Below are positions 8,299 to 14,816 of a stretch of 14,816 bases of DNA, one piece after another. Origin of the DNA: DAOSWM01 sp035380045 (GTDB lineage: Bacteria > Bacteroidota > Bacteroidia > Bacteroidales > Tenuifilaceae); contig DAOSWM010000066.1 of the NCBI GenBank assembly GCA_035380045.1, positions 1 through 14,816 on the forward strand. The letters are read 5' to 3'. The stretch's first letter is position 1; every line of letters starts with the position of its first letter. Both the position numbers and the translations under genes were made by a program. The notes beneath the pieces are model-generated. The model was not told the origin of the DNA and did not search any database. It saw nothing but the letters and a program-made list of their open reading frames with translations.

Positions 8299-10260
8299 AT
8301 GAAACGCCTTCTCCTTTTCACTCTTGTCGTTTTTGCGGCAACAAGTAGTTTATTTTCGCAGGTTCACCAGCTTTTTTCACCCGACGGAAGTTTGCAGCTT
8401 GAAATTGATGTTAGCAATGGAGTGAAATATTCGGTTGTAAAGGACGGTGATACAATTGTTTCTCCATCTGAAATTGGAATTACTACCAGCGCTTTCACTG
8501 AAAAAGTTTTTGCTGATAATCCAACAGTTAGCCGAACGCAGAATGTGCAGGTATTGCGCCCTCAATGGGGAACAACCTCAAAAATCCAGAATAACTACGT
8601 TCACCTCCTCGTTCGAACCTCGCACAATGTGATGATTGAGTTCAGGGCATTTAACAATGGTGCTGCCTGGCGATACCAGAGCGATTTGAACGAAGAAATT
8701 ACCATTTTCGACGAAAAGGTTGAATTCTCAGTTCCTGTGAACTCAACAGTTTACTATCCGGAAGTGAAAGGTTTTTCCAATCCGTTTGAGCCTAGCTACG
8801 TACCAAAGCCGCTAAGTGAAATCAGCAGTAAAACGTTAGCGCTTACACCATTTATGTACCGAACAGGGAGTGGAAAACTCGTTGTAGTTTCAGAATCGAA
8901 TCTTTTTCAGTATCCCGGCATGTTTATCAAAAAAACTGATGAGCATACATTTACGGCAGTTTTCCCCAAATACCCCAAACGGGAATCGCAGGAGCTACTT
9001 GGGCACTTGAAGCTGGTTAAATGGCCACAGCTTTCGCGTATGGTTGTAAGAAGCACCGAGGATTTTATTGCAAAATCGAATGGGAACAGAACCTTCCCCT
9101 GGCGCGTAATTATGGTTGCAAATAGTGATGTAGAACTCCTGAGCAACCACTTGGTTTATCAGTTGGCCGATTTCCCTGAGCAAGATTTTGACTGGGTGAA
9201 ACCCGGCAAGGTTGTGTGGGATTGGTACCACAACTGGAATTTGCAAGGAGTCGGCTTCAAACCGGGAATTAACACCGAAACCTATAAGTACATGATTGAT
9301 TTTGCGTCAAGAAATGGAGTTGAGTACGTAAATATCGACGATGGTTGGTGTAAACTCTGGGACTTTAATAAAGTAAATTCAGACCTTAATTTACCAGAAG
9401 TTATAAGCTACGCAAAGGAGAAAAACGTTGGCGTTTTTATTTGGGCCATGTGGAACACGCTCGATGAAGATTTAACCGCCAATCTCGACATGTTTCAGCA
9501 AATGGGGGTTGCTGGTTTAAAGGTCGATTTTTTCGATCGCTGCGACCAGCGAATGGTCGATTTTGTGAACCTGCTCGCCGAGGAGTGCGCCAAACGAAAG
9601 CTGCTCCTCAATCTTCATGGAATGTACAAACCCACTGGGCTTAGCAAAACCTATCCCAATGTTGTAAATATTGAGGGAGTTCTTGGTTTAGAGTACAACA
9701 AGTTTTCCGATAAATGCACACCAACTCATAACCTTACAATTCCGTTTATCCGAAATATTGTTGGGCCAATGGACTACACGCCCGGTTCGATGCGTTACGT
9801 ATCTCAGAGTGAATTCAAAAAATCGTGGGATAATCCGCATTCCATGACAACCCGGGCACAGCAGCTTGCCATGTACGTTGTGTACCACGGTGGCGTTCAA
9901 ATGCTTGCCGATTCTCCAACATTTTACGAGAAGGACAGCACTGCTATGCATTTCCTTTCGGAAGTTCCAACGGTATGGGAGGAAACTATTCCGCTTTCAG
10001 GTGAAATAGGAAAACATGTTACAATTGCTCGCCGAAACGGCGAAAAGTGGTTCGTTGGCGGAATGGCTGCAGAAAAAAGCGAAGAAGTCTTCTTTGTTTT
10101 CGATTTTTTGCCTGAAGGTAACTACAAAATGACACTCATAGCTGATGGAGAGAATGCTTCCGATTTGCTCAGAGAAACCTATAATATTACTAGAGTAAAT
10201 ACTTTCACCTACGAAATTAAACCTACAGGTGGGTTTGTGATGATAATTGAGAAAATATGA
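8299..10260 (+). CDS. Exported GH97 glycosidase, probable retaining alpha-galactosidase
   Basis: A 653-residue secreted enzyme. Signal peptide about 1-20 (MKRLLLFTLVVFAATSSLFSQ), then the GH97 N-terminal beta-sandwich (about 22-285, opening with HQLFSPDGSLQLEI), the catalytic (beta/alpha)8 barrel (about 290-550, with WDWYHNWNLQG and YVNIDDGW) and a small C-terminal beta domain. GH97 has two mechanistic groups: inverting alpha-glucosidases (SusB) and retaining alpha-galactosidases (BT1871 type). Here LKVDFFDRCDQ supplies Asp410 as the likely nucleophile and NIEGVLGLEYN supplies Glu465 as the likely acid/base. Their 55-residue spacing equals that of the pair I recall for BT1871 (D415/E470). Adjacent galactokinase and a galactose-type symporter support galactose as product. 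It is 23 nt downstream of lacZ and overlaps galK by 4 bp (ATGA), so it is in the same operon. Alpha-glucosidase activity is the main alternative. Confidence 0.92.
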   Translation: MKRLLLFTLVVFAATSSLFSQVHQLFSPDGSLQLEIDVSNGVKYSVVKDGDTIVSPSEIGITTSAFTEKVFADNPTVSRTQNVQVLRPQWGTTSKIQNNYVHLLVRTSHNVMIEFRAFNNGAAWRYQSDLNEEITIFDEKVEFSVPVNSTVYYPEVKGFSNPFEPSYVPKPLSEISSKTLALTPFMYRTGSGKLVVVSESNLFQYPGMFIKKTDEHTFTAVFPKYPKRESQELLGHLKLVKWPQLSRMVVRSTEDFIAKSNGNRTFPWRVIMVANSDVELLSNHLVYQLADFPEQDFDWVKPGKVVWDWYHNWNLQGVGFKPGINTETYKYMIDFASRNGVEYVNIDDGWCKLWDFNKVNSDLNLPEVISYAKEKNVGVFIWAMWNTLDEDLTANLDMFQQMGVAGLKVDFFDRCDQRMVDFVNLLAEECAKRKLLLNLHGMYKPTGLSKTYPNVVNIEGVLGLEYNKFSDKCTPTHNLTIPFIRNIVGPMDYTPGSMRYVSQSEFKKSWDNPHSMTTRAQQLAMYVVYHGGVQMLADSPTFYEKDSTAMHFLSEVPTVWEETIPLSGEIGKHVTIARRNGEKWFVGGMAAEKSEEVFFVFDFLPEGNYKMTLIADGENASDLLRETYNITRVNTFTYEIKPTGGFVMIIEKI

Positions 10261-11408
10261 TTGAACAAATAAAACAAACTTTCGAGAAACAGTTCTCAGC
10301 TTCACCCCTGCTTTTTAAATCACCCGGAAGGGTTAACCTAATTGGCGAACACACTGACTACAACGAGGGTTTCGTTCTCCCCGCAGCGGTTGATCGTTAC
10401 GCCTACTTTGCAATAAAACCCAATGGTTTAAACGAATACAGATTCATTGCATTCGATTATAATAAAAGCTTCACAACTTCAATTAACCAAATAGAACCAT
10501 CAAAAGTCCATTGGGCAAACTACTTACTGGGCGTAATTGCTCAATTTTTGAAGAATGGGAAAAAAATACCGGCATTCGATTGCGTATTTGGCAGCACCAT
10601 TCCCATAGGAGCAGGCATGTCATCGTCGGCAGCCATTGAGTGCGGAATTGCTTTTGCATTGAACGAAGTTTATAGTTTAGGCTACAGAAAAATTGAATTG
10701 GCCAAAATTGGCCAGAAGGCAGAGCATGAGTATGCAGGTGTAAAGTGCGGAATTATGGACCAATTCGCCTCGCTGCATGGTAAATCAAACCATGTGGTAA
10801 AACTCGATTGTCAAACCCTCCAGCATGAGTATTACGAGTTGGACATGGCCGATTTATCAATAATTCTGGTAAATACAGGCGTAAAACATTCTCTTGCGTC
10901 ATCGGAGTATAACAAACGTAGAAACGAGTGCAACGAAGGCGTGGAAATTTTAAAGCAATACGATAGCGGCTACCGTTCACTTCGTGAAATTGATTTGGAA
11001 ATAATGAGACTTCATGAGTTAGAGTTTTCTGCAACTGTCTGGAAACGATGCTCGTACGTAATCGAGGAGAATCATCGGGTGATTTGTGCCTGCGACGCCC
11101 TGCAAAATAAAGATTTTGCTACTTTTGGAAAGTTAATGTACCAATCGCATTACGGATTACGCGATAAGTACGAGGTTAGCTGCAAAGAGCTTGATGAACT
11201 TGTTAGTTTAACCGAATCGATGGAAGGTGTAATTGGCTCCCGAATGATGGGCGGCGGTTTTGGTGGTTGTACCATTAACCTTGTTAAGAATGATTTTATC
11301 GAAGAGTTTAAGGAGGTGGTTTCTTCAAGCTATAAAACACCTGAAGGCAAACAACCTGAAATAATAGAATGTGTTATTGGCGATGGAACGGGGAGTGTGA
11401 AAAATTGA
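10257..11408 (+). CDS. galK: Galactokinase
   Basis: A 383-residue cytoplasmic GHMP-family kinase that phosphorylates alpha-D-galactose to galactose-1-phosphate with ATP, the first committed Leloir step. The galactokinase signature GRVNLIGEHTDYNEG is at residues 24-38 (Arg25, Glu31, His32, Asp34 contact the catalytic centre or sugar). The ATP-binding GHMP motif PIGAGMSSSAA is at 116-126, the catalytic-base motif GIMDQFAS has Asp168, and the third motif GGGFGGC is near 331-338. Length is typical. The start ATG overlaps the GH97 stop codon (ATGA at 10257-10260), so translation is probably coupled and cytosolic kinase output is tied to the exported glycosidases. galT and galE are absent nearby and must be elsewhere if the Leloir pathway is complete. 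No intrinsic terminator follows; the next 324 bp are non-coding. Confidence 0.97.
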   Translation: MIEQIKQTFEKQFSASPLLFKSPGRVNLIGEHTDYNEGFVLPAAVDRYAYFAIKPNGLNEYRFIAFDYNKSFTTSINQIEPSKVHWANYLLGVIAQFLKNGKKIPAFDCVFGSTIPIGAGMSSSAAIECGIAFALNEVYSLGYRKIELAKIGQKAEHEYAGVKCGIMDQFASLHGKSNHVVKLDCQTLQHEYYELDMADLSIILVNTGVKHSLASSEYNKRRNECNEGVEILKQYDSGYRSLREIDLEIMRLHELEFSATVWKRCSYVIEENHRVICACDALQNKDFATFGKLMYQSHYGLRDKYEVSCKELDELVSLTESMEGVIGSRMMGGGFGGCTINLVKNDFIEEFKEVVSSSYKTPEGKQPEIIECVIGDGTGSVKN

Positions 11409-11454
11409 TTGCACTTCGGCATGCTCAGTATACAATTGATTGATTGGTGGAATC

Positions 11455-11500
11455 GAGTTCCGAAATCTTCCATTGCATGCGGGCAGGGAGTTCGGAACTC
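11455..11500. repeat. 10-bp perfect inverted repeat (large hairpin) downstream of galK
   Basis: GAGTTCCGAA (11455-11464) and TTCGGAACTC (11491-11500) are perfect reverse complements separated by 26 nt. The loop can add some inner pairing (TCTT against GGGA with G-U pairs) and contains TGCATGC. The second arm is also nearly palindromic by itself (GAGTTC-G-GAACTC, 11488-11500), so two mutually exclusive hairpins are possible. No T tract follows, so it is not a standard terminator. Confidence 0.6.
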
Positions 11501-11515
11501 TTGAGGATTAGATGA

Positions 11516-11538
11516 CCTGCTTGCCACAGGCAAGTTGG
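11516..11538. repeat. Short hairpin CTTGCC-ACA-GGCAAG
   Basis: CTTGCC (11520-11525) and GGCAAG (11529-11534) form a perfect 6-bp stem with a 3-nt loop, extended by a G-U pair, one mismatch and two more G-C pairs to 11516/11538. It lies 15 nt after the larger inverted repeat, with no U tract. It resembles the CCTGCCTGCGGCAGGCAGG-type palindromes I recall as dispersed repeats in Bacteroidota. Confidence 0.5.
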
Positions 11539-11583
11539 ATGATTGATTTGGTAGTTGAAGTTTTGCCAATTGCAAATTTTTAA

Positions 11584-11702
11584 ATTCGTGCATTCGTGAC
11601 AAAAATAATTCGTGTAATTTTTAATTCGCTTTACATTCGTGCATTCGTGGCAAAAGAATTTGTGTGAACTGCATTACCTTACTGATTTTGTGTGAATTTG
11701 TG
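11584..11702. repeat. ATTCGTG repeat array with a duplicated 34-bp unit
   Basis: Five exact ATTCGTG copies start at 11584, 11592, 11608, 11635 and 11643, with an ATTCGCT variant at 11624 and ATTTGTG copies at 11658 and 11696. They form two near-identical 34-bp units (11584-11617 and 11635-11668), each a doublet ATTCGTGCATTCGTGRC followed by an A-rich piece and ATTYGTGTRA. The start points are 51 bp apart. The array decays towards the symporter promoter. Confidence 0.75.
11659..11690 (+). promoter_or_regulatory. Candidate promoter of the Na+/sugar symporter gene
   Basis: TTTG at 11659-11662 is separated by 20 nt from TGATTTTG at 11683-11690, one mismatch from the Bacteroidota -7 consensus TAnnTTTG. 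Transcription would start near 11697, about 35 nt before ATG 11733. Both boxes fall inside the decayed end of the ATTCGTG array, so the similarity could arise from the repeat. Confidence 0.3.
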
Positions 11703-11732
11703 AGAGTATTATATAATTAAATCGTTAACACT

Positions 11733-13188
11733 ATGAACGGGAATTTTGCAACAATTGACTACGTAATTTTTATCCTTTACGCTATACTAATCGTATCGGT
11801 GGGGCTCTGGGTTTCGCGCCGAAAAAAGGGAACTGAACGAACAGCTGAGGATTACTTCCTTGCCGGAAAATCGTTGCCCTGGTGGGCAATTGGTGCATCG
11901 CTAATTGCAGCAAACATTTCTGCTGAACAGTTCATTGGCATGTCGGGCTCTGGTTTTGCAATTGGTTTAGCCATAGCATCATACGAATGGATGGCTGCAA
12001 TAACCCTCATTATTGTTGGGAAGTTCTTTCTTCCAATATTCATTGAAAAGAAAATATACACAATCCCCGAATTCGTTGAGCATAGGTTTAGCACCAATCT
12101 AAAAACAATCCTTGCGGTTTTCTGGATTGCGCTATTTATTTTCGTGAACTTAACCTCCGTCCTATTCCTGGGAGCAAAAGCCATTGACACCATTGTGGGC
12201 GTTGGCGATGGTAGCCTAATGCTTACAGCAATTATTGGGCTAGCGCTCTTCGCAGCCGCCTACTCGCTTTGGGGCGGACTATCAGCAGTAGCATGGACCG
12301 ATGTAATTCAGGTTACACTTCTCATAATTGGAGGTTTGGTTACCACGTTTATTGCAATTACTAAACTTACACCCGACGGAGGAATTTTTGAAGGGTTCAA
12401 GTATTTGTATGAAGTAGTTCCTGAAAAATTCTCCATGATTCTTTCGAAGGGAGAAATTATAACGCCCAATGGTCGCGATGCGTGGTGGGATTTACCCGGA
12501 CTGGCTGTTCTTATTGGCGGGATGTGGGTAGCAAACCTTTACTACTGGGGTTTTAATCAGTATATTATCCAAAGAACTCTGGCCGCAAAGAGTTTAAGCG
12601 AAGGACAGAAAGGGATAGCATTCGCCGCATTCCTTAAGCTTTTAATTCCTCTGATTGTTGTAGTTCCCGGAATTGTGGCATACGTAATGAATTTTGAGAA
12701 CGGAGCGACCCTCGATTCAACTTTCATTGGTGCCAACGGGCAAATACTCAACGACAGCGCTGCACCGTGGCTTATCAGCCAGTTCATTCCTATTGGGCTA
12801 AAAGGCNNNNNNNNNNNNNNNNNNNNNNNNNNNNNNNNNNNNNNNNNNNNNNNNNNNNNNNNNNNNNNNNNNNNNNNNNNNNNNNNNNNNNNNNNNNNNN
12901 NNNNNNATTCCCATTGCAATTTATTTTAAGGTTGGACCAAATGGCTGGGCCGAAGGAACATCAATTGAAAATCTTTTCATCATAATGCCATTTATGAAGC
13001 AGATGATGGCAACCTGCCTAATAACCATTGGATTAATAGGAATTTTTAGCTACTTCGACAATAAAGGGAAGGATGATGAAAAGGGCATTCCCCTCTCCCG
13101 CCAGCTTTTTGAAACCAGCAAAGGTTTCAATATTAGCTCATTGGTATTGATTGTAATTTTAATTTTTCTATACGTTGTGTTTTGGTAA
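11733..13188 (+). CDS. sglT: SSS-family Na+/galactose (glucose) symporter, vSGLT-like; interrupted by assembly gap
   Basis: An inner-membrane solute:sodium symporter. The 5' part (358 codons, to 12806) and the 3' part (94 codons, 12907-13188, ending FLYVVFW) are two ends of one protein; 100 N lie between. It tracks Vibrio vSGLT closely. Residues equivalent to the vSGLT galactose-site set Q69, E88, N260, Y263 and K294 are Gln66, Glu85, Asn268, Tyr271 (the Tyr gate in ANLYYWG) and Lys302. Na+-site A62/I65 correspond to Ala59/Ile62. vSGLT Ser91 is replaced by Ala88. The rest of the Na+ site (A361, S364, S365) and Q428 would fall in the gap. The C-terminus (RQLFETSKGFNISS) also matches the vSGLT tail. 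It lies downstream of galK across the repeat spacer and is followed by a strong terminator. Galactose is inferred from context; glucose is a possible alternative. Confidence 0.9.
12807..12906. other. Assembly gap (100 N) inside the symporter gene
   Basis: Exactly 100 N, the conventional unknown-length scaffold gap. The coding frame before it ends on a codon boundary at 12806 and the frame after it starts at 12907, so the true gap must be a multiple of three. Compared with vSGLT (about 543 residues) against 452 visible codons, roughly 90-110 codons are missing, so the N run is too short. Confidence 0.95.
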
Positions 13189-13211
13189 TAGGAATTTAAG
13201 CAAGTTATAAC

Positions 13212-13241
13212 AAAACACCCGCCAAATTCAGCGGGTGTTTT
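13212..13241. terminator. Bidirectional intrinsic terminator between symporter and fabG
   Basis: AAAACACCCGC (13212-13222) and GCGGGTGTTTT (13231-13241) form an 11-bp perfect stem with an 8-nt loop. The A and T ends provide a U tract in both directions. It sits 23 nt after the symporter stop and 25 nt beyond the convergent fabG stop, so it can serve both. Confidence 0.9.
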
Positions 13242-13266
13242 TGTATATCAAAGTAAAAAGTTAGCT

Positions 13267-14013
13267 CTAGGTATTCATTGCTCCGCAAACGTTAATAACC
13301 TGTCCGCTTACGTAACTTGAAAGGTCGGAGCCAAGGAAAACGGTAGCATTTGCAACATCCTCAGGGGTTCCGCCGCGATGAAGAGGAATTTTCTTAACCC
13401 AGTCTTCCCTAACTTCCTCAGGAAGTTTATGGGTCATTTCAGTAATAATGAAACCTGGTGCAATGGCGTTGCAACGGATATTTCGTGAGCCTAACTCGCG
13501 AGCCACCGACTTGGTGAAACCAATAATTCCAGCTTTCGAAGCCGAATAGTTTGCCTGTCCAGCATTACCCGAAACACCAACTACGGAACTCATATTTATT
13601 ATTGAACCCGACTTCTGCTTCAACATGTACTTCTGTACAGCTTTTGTGAGGTTAAAAACCGATTTCAAATTCACGTTCATAACCAGATCCCACTGCTCTT
13701 CAGTCATGCGCATTAACAAGGTATCTCTGGTAATTCCAGCATTGTTAACTAAAATATCAATGGTACCAAAATCCTTAGCAATTTCATCGGCTAAAGCCTG
13801 CGAGGCTTCGAATTTACTGGCATCGGAAACGTATCCTTTTGCTTTAACGCCAAGGGCGTTTAACTCCTTTTCTAAACTTAAAAAGTTTTCATCGGCACTC
13901 ATATCGGTGAATGCAACATTTGCACCATGCTGAGCAAAGCTAATGGCAATGGCACGACCAATTCCGCGTGCTGCACCTGTAATTAATCCTGTTTTACCTT
14001 CAAGTAGTTTCAT
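13267..14013 (-). CDS. fabG: 3-oxoacyl-[acyl-carrier-protein] reductase (FabG), SDR family
   Basis: A 248-residue classical short-chain dehydrogenase that reduces 3-oxoacyl-ACP to 3-hydroxyacyl-ACP with NADPH in the cytosolic fatty-acid elongation cycle. Visible motifs: the nucleotide-binding TGAARGIG (12-19), NNAG (90-93), the Asn in NVNL (about 115), the catalytic Ser143 in NMSSVVG, Tyr156 and Lys160 (NYSASKAG), and the FabG-typical ARELGSRNIRCNAIAPGFI and GQVINVCGAMNT tail. QANYSASKAG after SVVG is the pattern of genuine FabG rather than a random SDR. No acpP, fabD or fabF is adjacent, so it stands apart from a fab cluster. It has its own candidate promoter and is convergent with the symporter gene across a shared terminator. 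Confidence 0.92.
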   Translation of the reverse strand: MKLLEGKTGLITGAARGIGRAIAISFAQHGANVAFTDMSADENFLSLEKELNALGVKAKGYVSDASKFEASQALADEIAKDFGTIDILVNNAGITRDTLLMRMTEEQWDLVMNVNLKSVFNLTKAVQKYMLKQKSGSIINMSSVVGVSGNAGQANYSASKAGIIGFTKSVARELGSRNIRCNAIAPGFIITEMTHKLPEEVREDWVKKIPLHRGGTPEDVANATVFLGSDLSSYVSGQVINVCGAMNT

Positions 14014-14041
14014 GCTAATTTCTTTAGGTGATTAATGAGCA

Positions 14042-14075
14042 CAAAAGTATGAAAAAGAATTAAATTGGTTCCAAA
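14042..14075 (-). promoter_or_regulatory. Candidate promoter of fabG
   Basis: On the minus strand TACTTTTG (14049-14042) matches TAnnTTTG exactly. A TTTG (14075-14072) lies 22 nt upstream, slightly long but within reported spacing. The expected transcript start is near 14035, about 20 nt before the ATG at 14013. It indicates fabG is transcribed separately from the peptidase gene upstream. Confidence 0.5.
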
Positions 14076-14099
14076 AAGATTAACAGAGCACTTAAACAA

Positions 14100-14816
14100 T
14101 TAAAATACAACTTCTTTCCTTGGAAGTTTTTCAGGATAATTGGCTGTTTGGTAAACTAACGTTGCAACAACAACAGCTGCCTGCTTAAGGTCGCCAAGCT
14201 GAATTCGTTCGAAGGTATCCATATTGGTATGGTAGGTTCTTCCGTAGTCAATTCTATCCTGAATAAAGGCAAACCCGGGTATTCCGAAGGTGTTGAACGA
14301 AAGATGATCGGAACCACCCGGTGAGCGCATCGAAGTGTATTTTACACCTAAATCGGACAGCGGTTCAAAGAACGAATCGAAAATTGGCTTCAGGGCCAAG
14401 TTATCATTCAGGAAGATTCCCCAAATACGTCCAGTACCGTAGTCGAAGTTATAGTAGGCTGAAATTTTATCGAACTCAGCCATTTTTTTGTTGGCTTCAA
14501 CATCGTACACATTCTTCTTAACCCAAGCCTTAGAACCATGTAACCCCTGCTCCTCGTTTCCCCATATTGCCAGGCGAATGGTTCGTTTGGGTTTTACGCC
14601 CGATTCTTTCAAAATTCGCATTACTTCCATCATTACAATTACCCCTGAACCATTGTCGTTTCCGCCTGTTGCACCATGCCACGAATCGATATGTGCACCA
14701 ATCATCACCACTTCACTTTTCAAATCCTTATCGGTTCCGGGAATCTCAGCAATTACGTTAAGTCCTTCTCTGTGAGATGTTACAAGTTTATTATCCACTT
14801 CCAGCTCCAATTCAAC
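14100..14816 (-). CDS. M28 family zinc aminopeptidase, C-terminal part (runs off window)
   Basis: The visible 238 codons are the C-terminal catalytic domain of an M28 metallopeptidase. The frame is open to the window end, so the true start, any signal peptide and any upstream domain lie outside; the first in-frame start-like codon (TTG at 14810) is internal. The dinuclear zinc site is recognisable: GAHIDSWH (first His ligand), GGNDNGSG (bridging Asp), WGNEEQGLHG (catalytic Glu followed by the Glu ligand), NFDYGTGR (Asp ligand) and TYHTNMDTF (second His ligand). SDHLSF and GIPGFAF are also typical. Members such as carboxypeptidase Q-like enzymes remove N-terminal residues or split dipeptides, usually outside the cytoplasm in Bacteroidota. 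The gene ends 86 nt before fabG on the same strand with no clear terminator between. Confidence 0.92.
   Translation of the reverse strand, partial: VELELEVDNKLVTSHREGLNVIAEIPGTDKDLKSEVVMIGAHIDSWHGATGGNDNGSGVIVMMEVMRILKESGVKPKRTIRLAIWGNEEQGLHGSKAWVKKNVYDVEANKKMAEFDKISAYYNFDYGTGRIWGIFLNDNLALKPIFDSFFEPLSDLGVKYTSMRSPGGSDHLSFNTFGIPGFAFIQDRIDYGRTYHTNMDTFERIQLGDLKQAAVVVATLVYQTANYPEKLPRKEVVF

Larger units (their letters stand above)
11409..11732 (+). other. 324-bp non-coding spacer with hairpins and short repeats
   Basis: No plausible gene is seen on either strand; short open frames lack any recognisable protein character. It holds, in order, a CACTTCGG-like segment near 11412 (TTCGGCATGCTCAGT), a 10-bp inverted repeat (11455-11500), a second hairpin (11516-11538), an ATTCGTG repeat array (11584-11702) and a candidate promoter for the symporter gene. 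From memory, segments like TTCGRCAxGCTCAGT and ATTCGTGCATTCGTGGC recur between genes in many Bacteroidota genomes, so this looks like a pile-up of dispersed intergenic repeats. Confidence 0.7.

Noticed and set aside
11584..11702. A CRISPR array
   Set aside because: The units are 7-34 bp, irregularly spaced, degenerate and without unique spacers of uniform length, and no cas gene is present.
11409..11732. A riboswitch or leader RNA controlling the symporter
   Set aside because: The hairpins do not match a riboswitch class I know, there is no terminator/antiterminator pair next to the start codon, and repeat content explains the structure better.
12985..13188. A separate 67-residue small membrane protein starting at ATG 12985
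   Set aside because: The same frame is open back to the gap at 12907 and the sequence matches the C-terminal end of vSGLT-type symporters, so it is the tail of the interrupted gene.
14808..14810. TTG 14810 as start of a complete short peptidase
   Set aside because: The frame continues open to the window end and an M28 protein needs residues upstream of the first zinc-ligand motif; it is a partial gene.

Overview
The window reads as a chromosomal stretch of a Bacteroidota bacterium, probably a free-living Bacteroidales/Marinilabiliales-type genome. This rests on moderately AT-rich DNA, several exact matches to the Bacteroidota -7 promoter motif (TAnnTTTG), exported enzymes with signal peptides ending in ...SQ, a GH97 glycosidase (a family centred on this phylum) and a membrane-anchored AraC regulator of a type common there. 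It comes from a draft assembly: a 100-N scaffold gap interrupts one gene, and both ends of the window cut through genes.

Left flank (minus strand): a truncated tRNA-Thr(CGT), a Ste24-type M48 membrane protease, and just upstream of that a lipoprotein with TPR-like C-terminal helices. The last two form a tight two-gene operon. Divergent from it is a 7-TM/AraC regulator closed by a strong intrinsic terminator.

Centre (plus strand, 3.7-13.2 kb): a galactoside-utilisation cluster. In order: a POTRA-less Omp85/BamA-type outer-membrane barrel, an exported GH2 beta-galactosidase (LacZ type), an exported GH97 enzyme with the residues of the retaining alpha-galactosidase subgroup, galactokinase (4-bp overlap with GH97), a 324-bp non-coding spacer full of short repeats and hairpins, and an SSS-family Na+/sugar symporter closely resembling vSGLT, the Vibrio Na+/galactose symporter. 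Inferred flow: beta- and alpha-galactosides are cleaved outside the inner membrane, galactose is carried in with Na+, and galactokinase makes galactose-1-phosphate. galT, galE and galM are not in the window, and there is no SusC/SusD pair.

Right flank (minus strand): a shared bidirectional terminator, a FabG-like 3-oxoacyl-ACP reductase with its own promoter motif, and the C-terminal part of an M28 zinc aminopeptidase running off the end. I see no mobile element, CRISPR array or phage gene. Nothing here is clearly a new system. The points most worth checking are the repeat-rich spacer, the Omp85-type barrel in place of SusCD, and the lipoprotein/Ste24 pair.
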